NCBI GenBank assembly: GCA_021788625.1
Contig: JAJYKL010000015.1
Coordinates: 1-58,333 of the forward strand
DNA from: Chloroflexota bacterium
GTDB lineage: Bacteria > Chloroflexota > Anaerolineae > J036 > Brachytrichaceae
Length of the DNA: 58,333 nt
Reading direction: 5' to 3'
Shown: in pieces, positions 36,412 through 43,731 of the stretch
Layout of the letters: each line of letters opens with the position of its first letter
How positions within the stretch are numbered: the stretch's first letter is position 1
Notes under the pieces: model-generated
Database searches by the model: none
What the model saw: the letters and a program-made list of their open reading frames with translations, nothing else
What the model was told of the DNA's origin: nothing
Program-made: the position numbers and the translations under genes

Positions 36412-37554
36412 ATGATCAGTCGCTATTGTGAACGATGCGGTCGCTCGACACAGGATGGCAACCTCTGGTGCCAGGATAGAGACTGTCCGGCAGAAGCCGG
36501 TTATTCTGTGTTTCGTTATGGTGACTACCTGGGTGACATGAAGATCACCAAGCAGGTCACTGTGTGGCGAACGGCCACTATTTATGAGGCCGAACGCGAT
36601 GGCAAGCCAGTCTGGGTGAAGGTGGCTCACACATCTCCTGAGTGTGAGGAACGACTTAAGGAAGAAGCACAATTCCTTCGTAAGCTCTTCCCCCATTCCG
36701 ACACCAAACCTTCGTTTTTCCAGTCGTTCCGCCCTACGGCGCGTTCGGTACTTCCACAACTGCTCCCCCCTTACCCGACTCCAACCAATCGTCCTTATGG
36801 AGAGCTTTCGGTGGATGGCACTCCGCGTGTATTCAGCGTCTTCGCCCCTTTTGATGGAGTTGTGCTCAGAGATATGCTCCTGGAGATGCCTCAGATATGG
36901 CACTACGAGGCTGCATGGATCGTTAGTAGCCTGGCAGGTGCGCTGCACCCCCTTTCTGCGCGTAATCTGATACACCTGAACCTGACACCCGATATCATTG
37001 TGATCGATAAAGACACGCAGGGGCATATGCGTCCTGCTTTGGTAGATCTGGGCTGGCTTGCTGACACTAAGATTAACCCTGACCGTTTCGCAGAGATTGT
37101 GAGCCGTTCCGAGCCCGCATACACGGCACCCGAAGTATCGGCTGCTAAGAGTGCCAGCGCTCTGCTGCCAGCATCCGATGCGTACTCGCTGGGCATGATC
37201 TACTTCGAGATGCTGAAAGGTAAACCGGGGTATGAACCTGTCCTGCAACACGACAACGATTTGCGTCAGTCGGTCATTAAAAATCTGACTCCATTGCAGG
37301 TGGAAAGACCTGAGCTGGCCGCGTCGGGCGTGGTGGAAATCGTTGAGAAGGCGATTTCGCCGCGTGTACGATTTGGCAGTGTTGACCATCTCAGGCAAGC
37401 GCTGGACAAGATATACGGCAAACCGCAGCCGGAGAAACGACCGGTACCCATGCGTTTCTATGTGTTGATGGGTGTGATCGGAGTCGTTCTATTGGCAATC
37501 ATCGTTCTGGCACTCCTGGTCTTGCTTCAGGCATCCCACGCGCCACTGGGTTAG
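36412..37554 (+). CDS. zinc-ribbon pseudokinase with C-terminal membrane helix (EssB-like candidate)
   Basis: This 380-residue protein has a Cys-rich N-terminus (C6, C9, C20, C25: a zinc ribbon), a Ser/Thr-kinase-like domain (about 40-325), and a membrane helix (about 344-370) with only about nine residues beyond it. The kinase core is degraded. There is no glycine loop; K70 (VWVKVAH) remains. The catalytic loop reads H188-L-N190-L-T192-P where HRDLKP is expected, so the catalytic Asp and Lys are gone; D212-L-G keeps the metal Asp. It should therefore bind partners rather than phosphorylate. Type VII systems of Firmicutes contain EssB/YukC, also a pseudokinase joined to one membrane helix, and the position beside essC suggests an analogous part. 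Unlike EssB it has almost no extracytoplasmic domain. GAGGA just before the ATG supports the start. Confidence 0.8.
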   Translation: MISRYCERCGRSTQDGNLWCQDRDCPAEAGYSVFRYGDYLGDMKITKQVTVWRTATIYEAERDGKPVWVKVAHTSPECEERLKEEAQFLRKLFPHSDTKPSFFQSFRPTARSVLPQLLPPYPTPTNRPYGELSVDGTPRVFSVFAPFDGVVLRDMLLEMPQIWHYEAAWIVSSLAGALHPLSARNLIHLNLTPDIIVIDKDTQGHMRPALVDLGWLADTKINPDRFAEIVSRSEPAYTAPEVSAAKSASALLPASDAYSLGMIYFEMLKGKPGYEPVLQHDNDLRQSVIKNLTPLQVERPELAASGVVEIVEKAISPRVRFGSVDHLRQALDKIYGKPQPEKRPVPMRFYVLMGVIGVVLLAIIVLALLVLLQASHAPLG

Positions 37555-37611
37555 TGTCTACCAAAATTACCATTACGAGACCTGAGGCATTGGCGCCAGG
37601 GTTTCGTGGTG

Positions 37612-38424
37612 TCAAGTGTTATTAACCGTTGCCAGAACGTCATGCACGTATGTGTTCAACGTCATGTTGAGTCCAGCCATGTTTGCACTGCTGACGCTAA
37701 CCGTTGCAGCACCTGTATCTTGCGCGATTAGCCACACTTTGCCATCCGCCATGAGCCACAAAAGAGTACGGGTTCTGGGGTTGATGCTACTCGCTGCGGC
37801 CAGAACCGCTCGCCGGGTGGGAGATGCAAACGCATGCTCCAAAGCAGTTGCATCATCACCCGAAAGGCCGCCACGAGCAAGGGCGGTCGCCAAACCGTTT
37901 ACCTTCTCTGGTTTGTCTACGGGCAATGTGGGCAATGTGGCAGCTTGCACGGTAAAACTCCGTACCTCAGCTGACTCCCCGCCAGCCATTGGCTCGTTAC
38001 CCAGGTAACGTGTCAGTACTTGCAGCCCGATGAGATCGCTCGAATCCAACAGTTCAAAGGAGCGGATCTGGTTTTCATCCACCCAGGTTCCGATTGTGAA
38101 ACCCGGGAGCCAGTTATAAAAAGTAACACTGGATGACCCGTCTGGCTCAATCACAGTTAACCCGAAGCTGGCGCGTGGGGTAAGCACAGCTCGAGCACAT
38201 AGTCGCACCACAGGATTGATGTCAAGTTTTCCATTTGGCATCAGGTGGGCAAGATCACGTGCCAGGAGAACATCGCGCGCCGTCTGTAGTGAACCTTGCA
38301 AGCGTTCTGGTGACATCGTTCGGTTGACGCTCTGAGCCAGGGCTGCATCGGCATCAGGTTGAACTACCATCACACATAACATCCATTCCGCTGGGCTAAG
38401 TCGCAGCAATACGGGCTGTGCCAT
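37612..38424 (-). CDS. EspG-like candidate type VII secretion chaperone (hypothetical)
   Basis: This 270-residue protein has no signal peptide or membrane helix. Its pattern recalls the mycobacterial EspG family (about 280 residues, chaperones for type VII substrates): an N-terminal LSPAEWMLCVMV strand-helix, a middle region with an L-x-A-R-D-L helix ending in a Gly-containing turn, then alternating beta strands (FGLTVIEPDGSS, VTFYNWLPGFTIGTW) and a late helix-strand pair (RTLLWLMADGKVWLIAQ). No single motif decides this, so it is a suggestion from length, fold pattern and location directly downstream of the WXG100 genes. AGGAGG seven bases before the ATG makes the start secure. It converges with the pseudokinase gene, 57 bases apart. 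Confidence 0.45.
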   Translation of the reverse strand: MAQPVLLRLSPAEWMLCVMVVQPDADAALAQSVNRTMSPERLQGSLQTARDVLLARDLAHLMPNGKLDINPVVRLCARAVLTPRASFGLTVIEPDGSSSVTFYNWLPGFTIGTWVDENQIRSFELLDSSDLIGLQVLTRYLGNEPMAGGESAEVRSFTVQAATLPTLPVDKPEKVNGLATALARGGLSGDDATALEHAFASPTRRAVLAAASSINPRTRTLLWLMADGKVWLIAQDTGAATVSVSSANMAGLNMTLNTYVHDVLATVNNT

Positions 38425-38509
38425 TCAGTTGCCTCCTGTACACGTACAAACTTCTAACCTGTGGTCGTTTGTGTGGTAATGATCACTATCGCAGGTCTGC
38501 GTAAACCAA

Positions 38510-39625
38510 TTATCCGCGTGCCATACGATAGATTGGCGAAGCATTCTGCTGGGCGAACTGTCCTGGTGCCCAGGCGCCAGCTCCCCCGCCTTTGGTTGCA
38601 AATAGCAGACCTCCCGCAGATGCACCTACGGTCAGGATCACTTGAGCTATGGGGGCACCTTCTCCCCCTGCCGCACGCGTAATACCAGCCACAACGGATG
38701 CGCCGAAAGAACCCGCACCACCTCCCCCAAAGAAACCTCCACTTGATCCACCACTGGCTGGAGTTGTATTGGACACAATGCCCTGCTGACCACTGGACTG
38801 GCTGTTGGAACCTAGTCCTAGCCCTCCACCACCCAGTGACTCGCTTTGTTGCTGGCCTCCACCACCTCCACCTCCCCCGGTCTGAGGTTTGGTAGCGTCG
38901 GTTGGGGTATTTGATCCGGATCCCGAGCCGCCTCCCGAACCACCTCCTGAGCCTCCACCCGAGCCACTACCAGCCTGTTGCCAACCGTTCTGTGCTAATT
39001 GAGATTGGCCCGTTAGGTCCCTCTTGACAGCATCCAGTATCTGTTGGCTGGGGAAATCTCCATCACTACTGGCACTCCCAAGTAGAGCATTGCGCGCGTC
39101 ATGGATCTGGTCGACGAATTGGTCCAATGTTGGGTCTACGCCGCGTGAGCTGCTCGAATTGCCCATTAGGTTCTGCAACCATGATGGCATGCTGGATGCG
39201 CCTGCTCCAGCCGCACCTGCAGCTCCGCCAGCAAATGCAGTAGCCGTAGCGAAGGCTGCAGCCGCTGCGCCACCCATGGCAGCCATCCCCTCGGCAGAGC
39301 GTCCTGCAGCAACCTGCTGTGCGCCCTTCTTAAATATGCCGCTGGTGCTCTCTTCAGTCTGCTGGATCAGGTTATGGATATCTTGAGTCGTCTTGGCCGC
39401 GGCACGCAAGGCATTAACGAGTCGCTTAAAAGCAGGGATGACGCTATCCGACATCTCGGAGTAAAACGCCTGGGCGCCTTCACCTTGCCAATCGCCTCCT
39501 TGCAGGACATCTTCCTTCTGTGTCAGTTCCTGCTGCGTGTGCTCAGTAACGTCAGCCTGCTGGTCAAAGAGTTGGGCGATTTTCGAGAGTTGGTCGTATT
39601 CAACCCGTACTTTTGGCGTTGGCAT
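38510..39625 (-). CDS. WXG100 protein with long Ala/Gly/Ser-rich C-terminal extension
   Basis: This 371-residue protein starts with a WXG100 helical hairpin (about 1-95; W-x-G in GGDWQGEGAQAFY). After it come an Ala/Gly hydrophobic stretch (about 115-150), a short globular-looking piece (SRGVDPTLDQFVDQIHDARNAL), Gly-Ser linkers, and a C-terminal Gly/Ala-rich hydrophobic region. WXG100 proteins are normally about 100 residues and exported as hairpin dimers; here the hairpin would act as the export module of a larger product. Start: the frame is open from 39679, but GGGAGG (39633-39638) lies seven bases before the ATG at 39625, which begins M-P-T-P-K-V. It is 85 bases upstream of the EspG-like gene in the same transcript direction, a fitting substrate/chaperone order. 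Confidence 0.75.
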   Translation of the reverse strand: MPTPKVRVEYDQLSKIAQLFDQQADVTEHTQQELTQKEDVLQGGDWQGEGAQAFYSEMSDSVIPAFKRLVNALRAAAKTTQDIHNLIQQTEESTSGIFKKGAQQVAAGRSAEGMAAMGGAAAAAFATATAFAGGAAGAAGAGASSMPSWLQNLMGNSSSSRGVDPTLDQFVDQIHDARNALLGSASSDGDFPSQQILDAVKRDLTGQSQLAQNGWQQAGSGSGGGSGGGSGGGSGSGSNTPTDATKPQTGGGGGGGGQQQSESLGGGGLGLGSNSQSSGQQGIVSNTTPASGGSSGGFFGGGGAGSFGASVVAGITRAAGGEGAPIAQVILTVGASAGGLLFATKGGGAGAWAPGQFAQQNASPIYRMARG

Positions 39626-39767
39626 GGTCATGCCTCCCGTGTGACACCACCAGAATATCTCGTAATACGCACGACACAATTATGCAGCAACAAAAGGGGC
39701 ACGGAATGCGGATTTCCGCTAAGCGGTATACCGTCAACCCGCGCCCCTTCTGCCTCCTGTGACCAAA

Positions 39768-40082
39768 CTATAGGTCCAGCTCGCCTTCAAAGTAGTGCTT
39801 ACCTTCTACGTCTCCCTTCTGGTGATCGCCAATAGCACGAGCCAGGTTCTGACTGAAGTAAACACACGCCTTCGAAAGTTTTTCCACCTTTTGCTTAATG
39901 ACATCCAGGTAGTTGGCGAGCGCCAATGTGGTGCCCATGCTAAAAAACGCTGCCGCTCGTAAAATCTGGACGGCGGCCTCTAGAATCTTCGCCACGGCAT
40001 CGAGAGTCTCATGAGCAGTATTAAAGCCCTTGGAAACATTCCCGATGACCGTGTAATCCATTTGTACAACTTGTCCGGCCAT
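39768..40082 (-). CDS. small helical protein with C-terminal YxxxE (type VII substrate/partner candidate)
   Basis: This 104-residue, mostly helical protein has no W-x-G turn. Near its end it reads Y-F-E-G-E, which fits the YxxxD/E export signal known from actinobacterial type VII substrates. A central Ala-rich helix is hydrophobic enough to pack in a hairpin. The frame extends up to 40109, but AGGAGG eight bases before the ATG at 40082 fixes the start at M-A-G-Q. It sits between WXG100 genes with short gaps and the same strong ribosome site, so it is probably a partner of one of them. Confidence 0.6.
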   Translation of the reverse strand: MAGQVVQMDYTVIGNVSKGFNTAHETLDAVAKILEAAVQILRAAAFFSMGTTLALANYLDVIKQKVEKLSKACVYFSQNLARAIGDHQKGDVEGKHYFEGELDL

Positions 40083-40123
40083 TGTCATATCCTCCTGGGA
40101 TGGTAGCAATCTGATAAACGTTG

Positions 40124-40447
40124 CTATAAGCCGCCAAACATATCGCCCAGTTGGTTTGCATACCCCTGGATCTTCTGGTCAGCCGAGTTGACTGCATCAA
40201 GCGCGTCGGTCAGGTTCAGGTTAACCCCTGCGATGGCAGCGATAAGCTCCGCAATAGCTGGTAAAAGCTTGGTCATCACCTTCTCGGCAAATGCATCGGC
40301 GTCACCGCCGATCCATGCTGCCCCGACAATGTTCGGGTAGCCCTGGATTGTCTGTTGCACATTTGTAGAAATGCTCTTCGCTTGATTCACCATCGACATG
40401 GATTGGTCAACCTGTCCAAAAATTACCTGGAAAACTCCACCACCCAT
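40124..40447 (-). CDS. WXG100 family protein
   Basis: This 107-residue helical hairpin has the W-x-G turn in the middle (AAWIGGDADAFAE). It starts 26 bases after the stop of the upstream WXG100-like gene, with AGGAGGT seven bases before the ATG. WXG100 proteins are small dimeric helical proteins exported by EssC/EccC-dependent systems. It has a Gly-rich C-terminal end (GYANQLGDMFGGL) without an exact YxxxD/E motif. Confidence 0.8.
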   Translation of the reverse strand: MGGGVFQVIFGQVDQSMSMVNQAKSISTNVQQTIQGYPNIVGAAWIGGDADAFAEKVMTKLLPAIAELIAAIAGVNLNLTDALDAVNSADQKIQGYANQLGDMFGGL

Positions 40448-40473
40448 GATATTTACCTCCTAAAATGTAAGGG

Positions 40474-40764
40474 TCACGCAAAGCGCGACTTCGCCGTGGC
40501 TACGCCGTCCCGTATCTTCGAGACCGCCTCATCGATGTTTTTGCTCATGTCGTTCATGCTATCCATGTAGTTCTCCAGTTTCTTCACGAGTTTTTCATTG
40601 ATAGCACTGCAGAACATTTCGCCGCCGGTGCCTTGCAGAGCACCCTGCTCCATCATCTGGGCGACCTTAGTCATCACGTTTTTTGTCTCACCAAGCTGTT
40701 GCGCGGCTTTCTTGAATGAGTCGGACATCGCACTCATCGACTCATAATTCATTCTTTGATCCAT
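40474..40764 (-). CDS. WXG100-like protein lacking the Trp
   Basis: This 96-residue protein is a predicted helical hairpin of WXG100 size and shape. The turn reads A-L-Q-G-T-G-G, so the Trp is replaced by Leu while the Gly is kept. It is Met-rich. A strong ribosome site, GGGAGGTGA, lies six bases before the ATG. It is 16 bases downstream of the canonical WXG100 gene, so the two may form a heterodimeric pair as EsxA/EsxB do. Confidence 0.7.
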   Translation of the reverse strand: MDQRMNYESMSAMSDSFKKAAQQLGETKNVMTKVAQMMEQGALQGTGGEMFCSAINEKLVKKLENYMDSMNDMSKNIDEAVSKIRDGVATAKSRFA

Positions 40765-40780
40765 GACGATTCACCTCCCG

Positions 40781-41092
40781 TTAGGCTAGACGCCAAACGA
40801 ACATCTTGGACGTTTGGTCTTCCAGATCCTGCATTTCCTGTATAATTTTGCCGGTAGTTTCGCCAGCCTGATTCAGGGCGTCGCGCAGGGCGTTCATATG
40901 TGGGATGATGGTTTCCTCCATCTCCTTGTAGAACTGATTGGCACCTTCACCAATCCAATCGCCACCCTGGAGTGTGTCCATCTTGCCCGATAAGTCGCGA
41001 AAGGTCTGCTCGACTTTTTCGGCCTCCTGGTTGAACATACCCTGAATCTGCTTCAACTGATCTCTGTCTGATCGAACTTGGGATGCGGCCAT
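40781..41092 (-). CDS. WXG100 family protein (EsxA-like)
   Basis: This is a canonical 103-residue WXG100 protein: two amphipathic helices joined by GGDWIGEGANQFY. Its ATG follows GGAGGG by about four bases. It is nearly collinear with the degenerate copy just upstream (41160-41507), and its hairpin also resembles the N-terminus of the Gly-rich WXG100 chimera, so these three share ancestry. It is probably the main small substrate or structural partner of the local secretion ATPase. Confidence 0.88.
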   Translation of the reverse strand: MAASQVRSDRDQLKQIQGMFNQEAEKVEQTFRDLSGKMDTLQGGDWIGEGANQFYKEMEETIIPHMNALRDALNQAGETTGKIIQEMQDLEDQTSKMFVWRLA

Positions 41093-41159
41093 TTTCCCTC
41101 CGACGAATTACTGCCCATGCGGGCATTATTTATATAAAGGACGCGCACCATAAACTCCA

Positions 41160-41507
41160 TCAGGCCGGACGCCAGACGAATATCCTGGATGTGCGTTCCT
41201 CTAATTCCAGCATTTCCTGTATGATTTTGCCGGTGATCTCTGCAGCCTGGCTCAGGGCGAAGCATAGCGACTCTACATGCATGATGACAATCTCGTCCAT
41301 TTCGTTATAGATCACGCTTGCGCCTTCACCAATCCGATCACCGTCTTCGAGTACTCCCTTTAAATCCTGCAGGTTATGTTTGACTTGCTTGATATACGCT
41401 GCCTCCTTTATGAACATGGCTTGTATCGACTTGAATTGATCTCGGTTTGATCGAACTTGGGATGCTGCTGCGGTTGCTTCAAGGTTAACGAGTTGGTGAT
41501 TGAGCAT
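41160..41507 (-). pseudogene. decaying tandem copy of the WXG100 gene
   Basis: A 115-codon frame aligns over its length with the WXG100 gene immediately downstream (shared ASQVRS start region, GDRIGEGA turn, IIQEM, IFVWR end). Three signs of decay are visible. The Trp codon TGG has become CGG by one transition (41334-41336). The position corresponding to the original ATG no longer is one, so the frame runs into an unrelated upstream ATG. That ATG has AGGGA directly abutting it instead of the well-spaced AGGAGG sites of its neighbours. The frame itself is unbroken, so a low-level or altered product remains possible. Confidence 0.6.
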
Positions 41508-41578
41508 TCCCTGCGACCGGATAAAAACATCCTAGCGCTGCAGCATCCCGTTGTCATGAGACGAAGCCGCTATATTGC

Positions 41579-41605
41579 CGGGAATTATTTCCCGTCATTC
41601 GGGAA
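41579..41605. promoter_or_regulatory. alternating CGGGAA / TTCCCG / CGGGAA inverted repeats
   Basis: CGGGAA (41579-41584), TTCCCG (41589-41594) and CGGGAA (41600-41605) are spaced by four and five bases, so the middle arm can pair with either side. Further GGGAA words follow at about 41614, 41647 and 41657, the fourth inside a TCCCAT-N5-ATGGGA repeat (41634-41650). The cluster lies in the 198-base gap upstream of the - strand WXG100 genes, where their promoter should be, and is a candidate operator or switchable hairpin. Confidence 0.4.
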
Positions 41606-41705
41606 TGAATATTGGGAAGCTTGGCGCTAGCGGTCCCATCTTATATGGGAACACATGGGAATATGAGGCTTCTGATCCAGACCTTCGTTGTGGTCCGGCA
41701 ATCCA

Positions 41706-43400
41706 CTAGACCTTGAAAGCCCAGCTAAAAATCCCCGTGGCGCCATCGGGGAACTCTGGGTTCATTTGCACGTTCTGCATTTTTCCGTGACCGTCATATG
41801 CACGAACACTAAGTTGGTGGTCGCCAGGCTGCACCGGCCAGTCATATCGCCATTGCACCCAAGTAAGCTGGCTGAGGGGGGGTATGCGTAACTGTGCAGC
41901 TTCCCACGGATGGCTGTCGACCTGCACTTCCACTTTGCTGATGCCTCGCGCGCCAGCGTATGCGATGCCACCAAAGGACATCATGTGAGATGTCTGGTTT
42001 ACGCTGGCTGTTGTGTCACCATCAATTACAGATGTTGTCTGCGGGATTGCCTGGGCGCTCCAACCGCGATCCACCCAATACCCTGGTCCGTCGTGATCCA
42101 ACACTTCCATGCTCGTGATCCACTTGGGTTGTTTCATGCCATAGCGGTTAGGGATGTATATACGGAGTGGGAATCCATGCTCCACTGGCAAGGGTTTACC
42201 GTTCATCTCGTAGACGAGTAATGTCCGTTCGTCCATCATATCTGCCATAGGCACACTCTCATAGAAGCCATCAACCGCCTGGATTGCGAGCGCTTTGGCA
42301 GCCGGTTTCAAACCTGCCTCCTGGAGCAGGTCCTTCAACCGTATTCCGGTATAGAGGGTAGTGCTGATCAGGTCTCCTCCCAAAGGATTCGAGATGCACT
42401 CCAGTGTGATGTATTGCGAAAAGGAAGGCCGGGCGCGGATCTGGTCGAGGGTAAGTGTGATAGGCTTCTGCACCAGGCCGTTAAGAGTTAATCTCCACGT
42501 GGATGCATCAACCGAAGGCGGTAGCAGGTTGATATCCACCCGGTAGAAATCCTTATTCGCCGTTATCTCAGGGCGGGTGCCAGGAGCTGGTTTTATACGT
42601 GCTTGTAAGACGACCTGTGATGGTGAAGCGGCTGGTCCAGATGAAGTCGGGAGTACCACTGGAGTGGGTGCTGGTGTGGCAGTTGTAGTAGCTTGTGCAG
42701 CAGGAAGAGCGCCAGTCCGTGTGCCCGCAGCACTCTTCTGAGCTTCCGCCGCTGCTTGATGATTAGCGTCCAGCGCTTCTGTTATGCCAATCGCGCTCGC
42801 CGCAGCTGCCACGACTGCCATGCCACCCAGATACAGGATGTTCCGCCGAGTCTGGTCCACTCGGGTGTGTTCAACATCTTCATGTGTAATAATTCCTGCT
42901 GGCGCTGTCTTATGTAGTATCCAGCCGACAGTCAAGCCCCAGACTCCATATACGAACGCCAACCAGATGGCGTCGACAATGATTGTGCCTGCTTTAGCCC
43001 CTGGGAAGGTTTCAATAAGAAAGGCGAGTATGAACAAAACACCCGCTACAGTAGAAACAACCAGGGGACGGTGGCTGGGTCTCGTGCGTTCATTGAAAAA
43101 GGCGATGACCACACCACCCACTGTTGAAAGCGCAAGGAACTCCGCTATCGCCAGCGCCATCTCGGCCAGTTTTGCAGTTTGGTCAAGTGGGCCCATGCGC
43201 AACACTGTCAAGATCTGGATCATCGTACCCAGCCCAAAGTTCACCACAGCACCAGGTAGAACGCGTATGGTGAACTCAAAAAGGTCAAAGGGTACAAAGG
43301 GAAGTCTTACGTAGTTCGACCCGAGGTACGTGAGAACAACCACCACCACACCTGTCAACAGCCCCACCAGAATACCAATGATAAGGGGAAAACGCCTCAT
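41706..43400 (-). CDS. membrane-anchored molybdopterin-dependent oxidoreductase (sulfite oxidase / MsrP family)
   Basis: This 564-residue protein has an N-terminal membrane domain of about six helices (1-215), a Pro/Thr-rich linker, and an extracytoplasmic Mo-cofactor domain (about 300-480) with the molybdenum-ligating Cys at C335 in LECISNPLGG. A C-terminal immunoglobulin-like Mo-co dimerisation domain follows (about 485-564, ending GATGIFSWAFKV). The family oxidises sulfite or reduces oxidised methionine or other S/N-oxides; the substrate here is open. The fused membrane part may take the place of the separate haem-b partner of MsrP, but haem ligands were not assigned. Start: the frame opens at 43448, but GGAGGG eight bases before the ATG at 43400 decides for M-R-R-F-P-L. 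Confidence 0.85.
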   Translation of the reverse strand: MRRFPLIIGILVGLLTGVVVVVLTYLGSNYVRLPFVPFDLFEFTIRVLPGAVVNFGLGTMIQILTVLRMGPLDQTAKLAEMALAIAEFLALSTVGGVVIAFFNERTRPSHRPLVVSTVAGVLFILAFLIETFPGAKAGTIIVDAIWLAFVYGVWGLTVGWILHKTAPAGIITHEDVEHTRVDQTRRNILYLGGMAVVAAAASAIGITEALDANHQAAAEAQKSAAGTRTGALPAAQATTTATPAPTPVVLPTSSGPAASPSQVVLQARIKPAPGTRPEITANKDFYRVDINLLPPSVDASTWRLTLNGLVQKPITLTLDQIRARPSFSQYITLECISNPLGGDLISTTLYTGIRLKDLLQEAGLKPAAKALAIQAVDGFYESVPMADMMDERTLLVYEMNGKPLPVEHGFPLRIYIPNRYGMKQPKWITSMEVLDHDGPGYWVDRGWSAQAIPQTTSVIDGDTTASVNQTSHMMSFGGIAYAGARGISKVEVQVDSHPWEAAQLRIPPLSQLTWVQWRYDWPVQPGDHQLSVRAYDGHGKMQNVQMNPEFPDGATGIFSWAFKV

Positions 43401-43731
43401 TCTGCATTCCCTCCAAGCAACTCCATCACCAAACAAATCCGAGAACAATCAAGATCCCAAGCAATTTTCAACACAACACAAAAACCGTCAACGTGACTGT
43501 GATGCGTGACCTGTATTATCGCACCGGTTAACATTCCTGCATTGCAGACGACGTGTGTTCAGAACCCATTACTCAAATGCGAGCCCTAAAAACAGGTCCA
43601 TATGCCATAGGAGTAAAATTAGGTTTTGGGGGAGCGTAGCATCGTTTTGCCACGAGCCAGAACACATCGTCGTATTTTTGTCCATAACGGCTGGTATCTT
43701 GTGTTGCACTCTCCCAATCTAGGAATTTGAT
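43401..43731. other. 331-base divergent intergenic region
   Basis: It lies between the - strand Mo-oxidoreductase and the + strand LCP gene and must hold both promoters. No gene and no clear -35/-10 pair were found. AGGA seven bases before the LCP ATG is its ribosome site. Confidence 0.5.
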
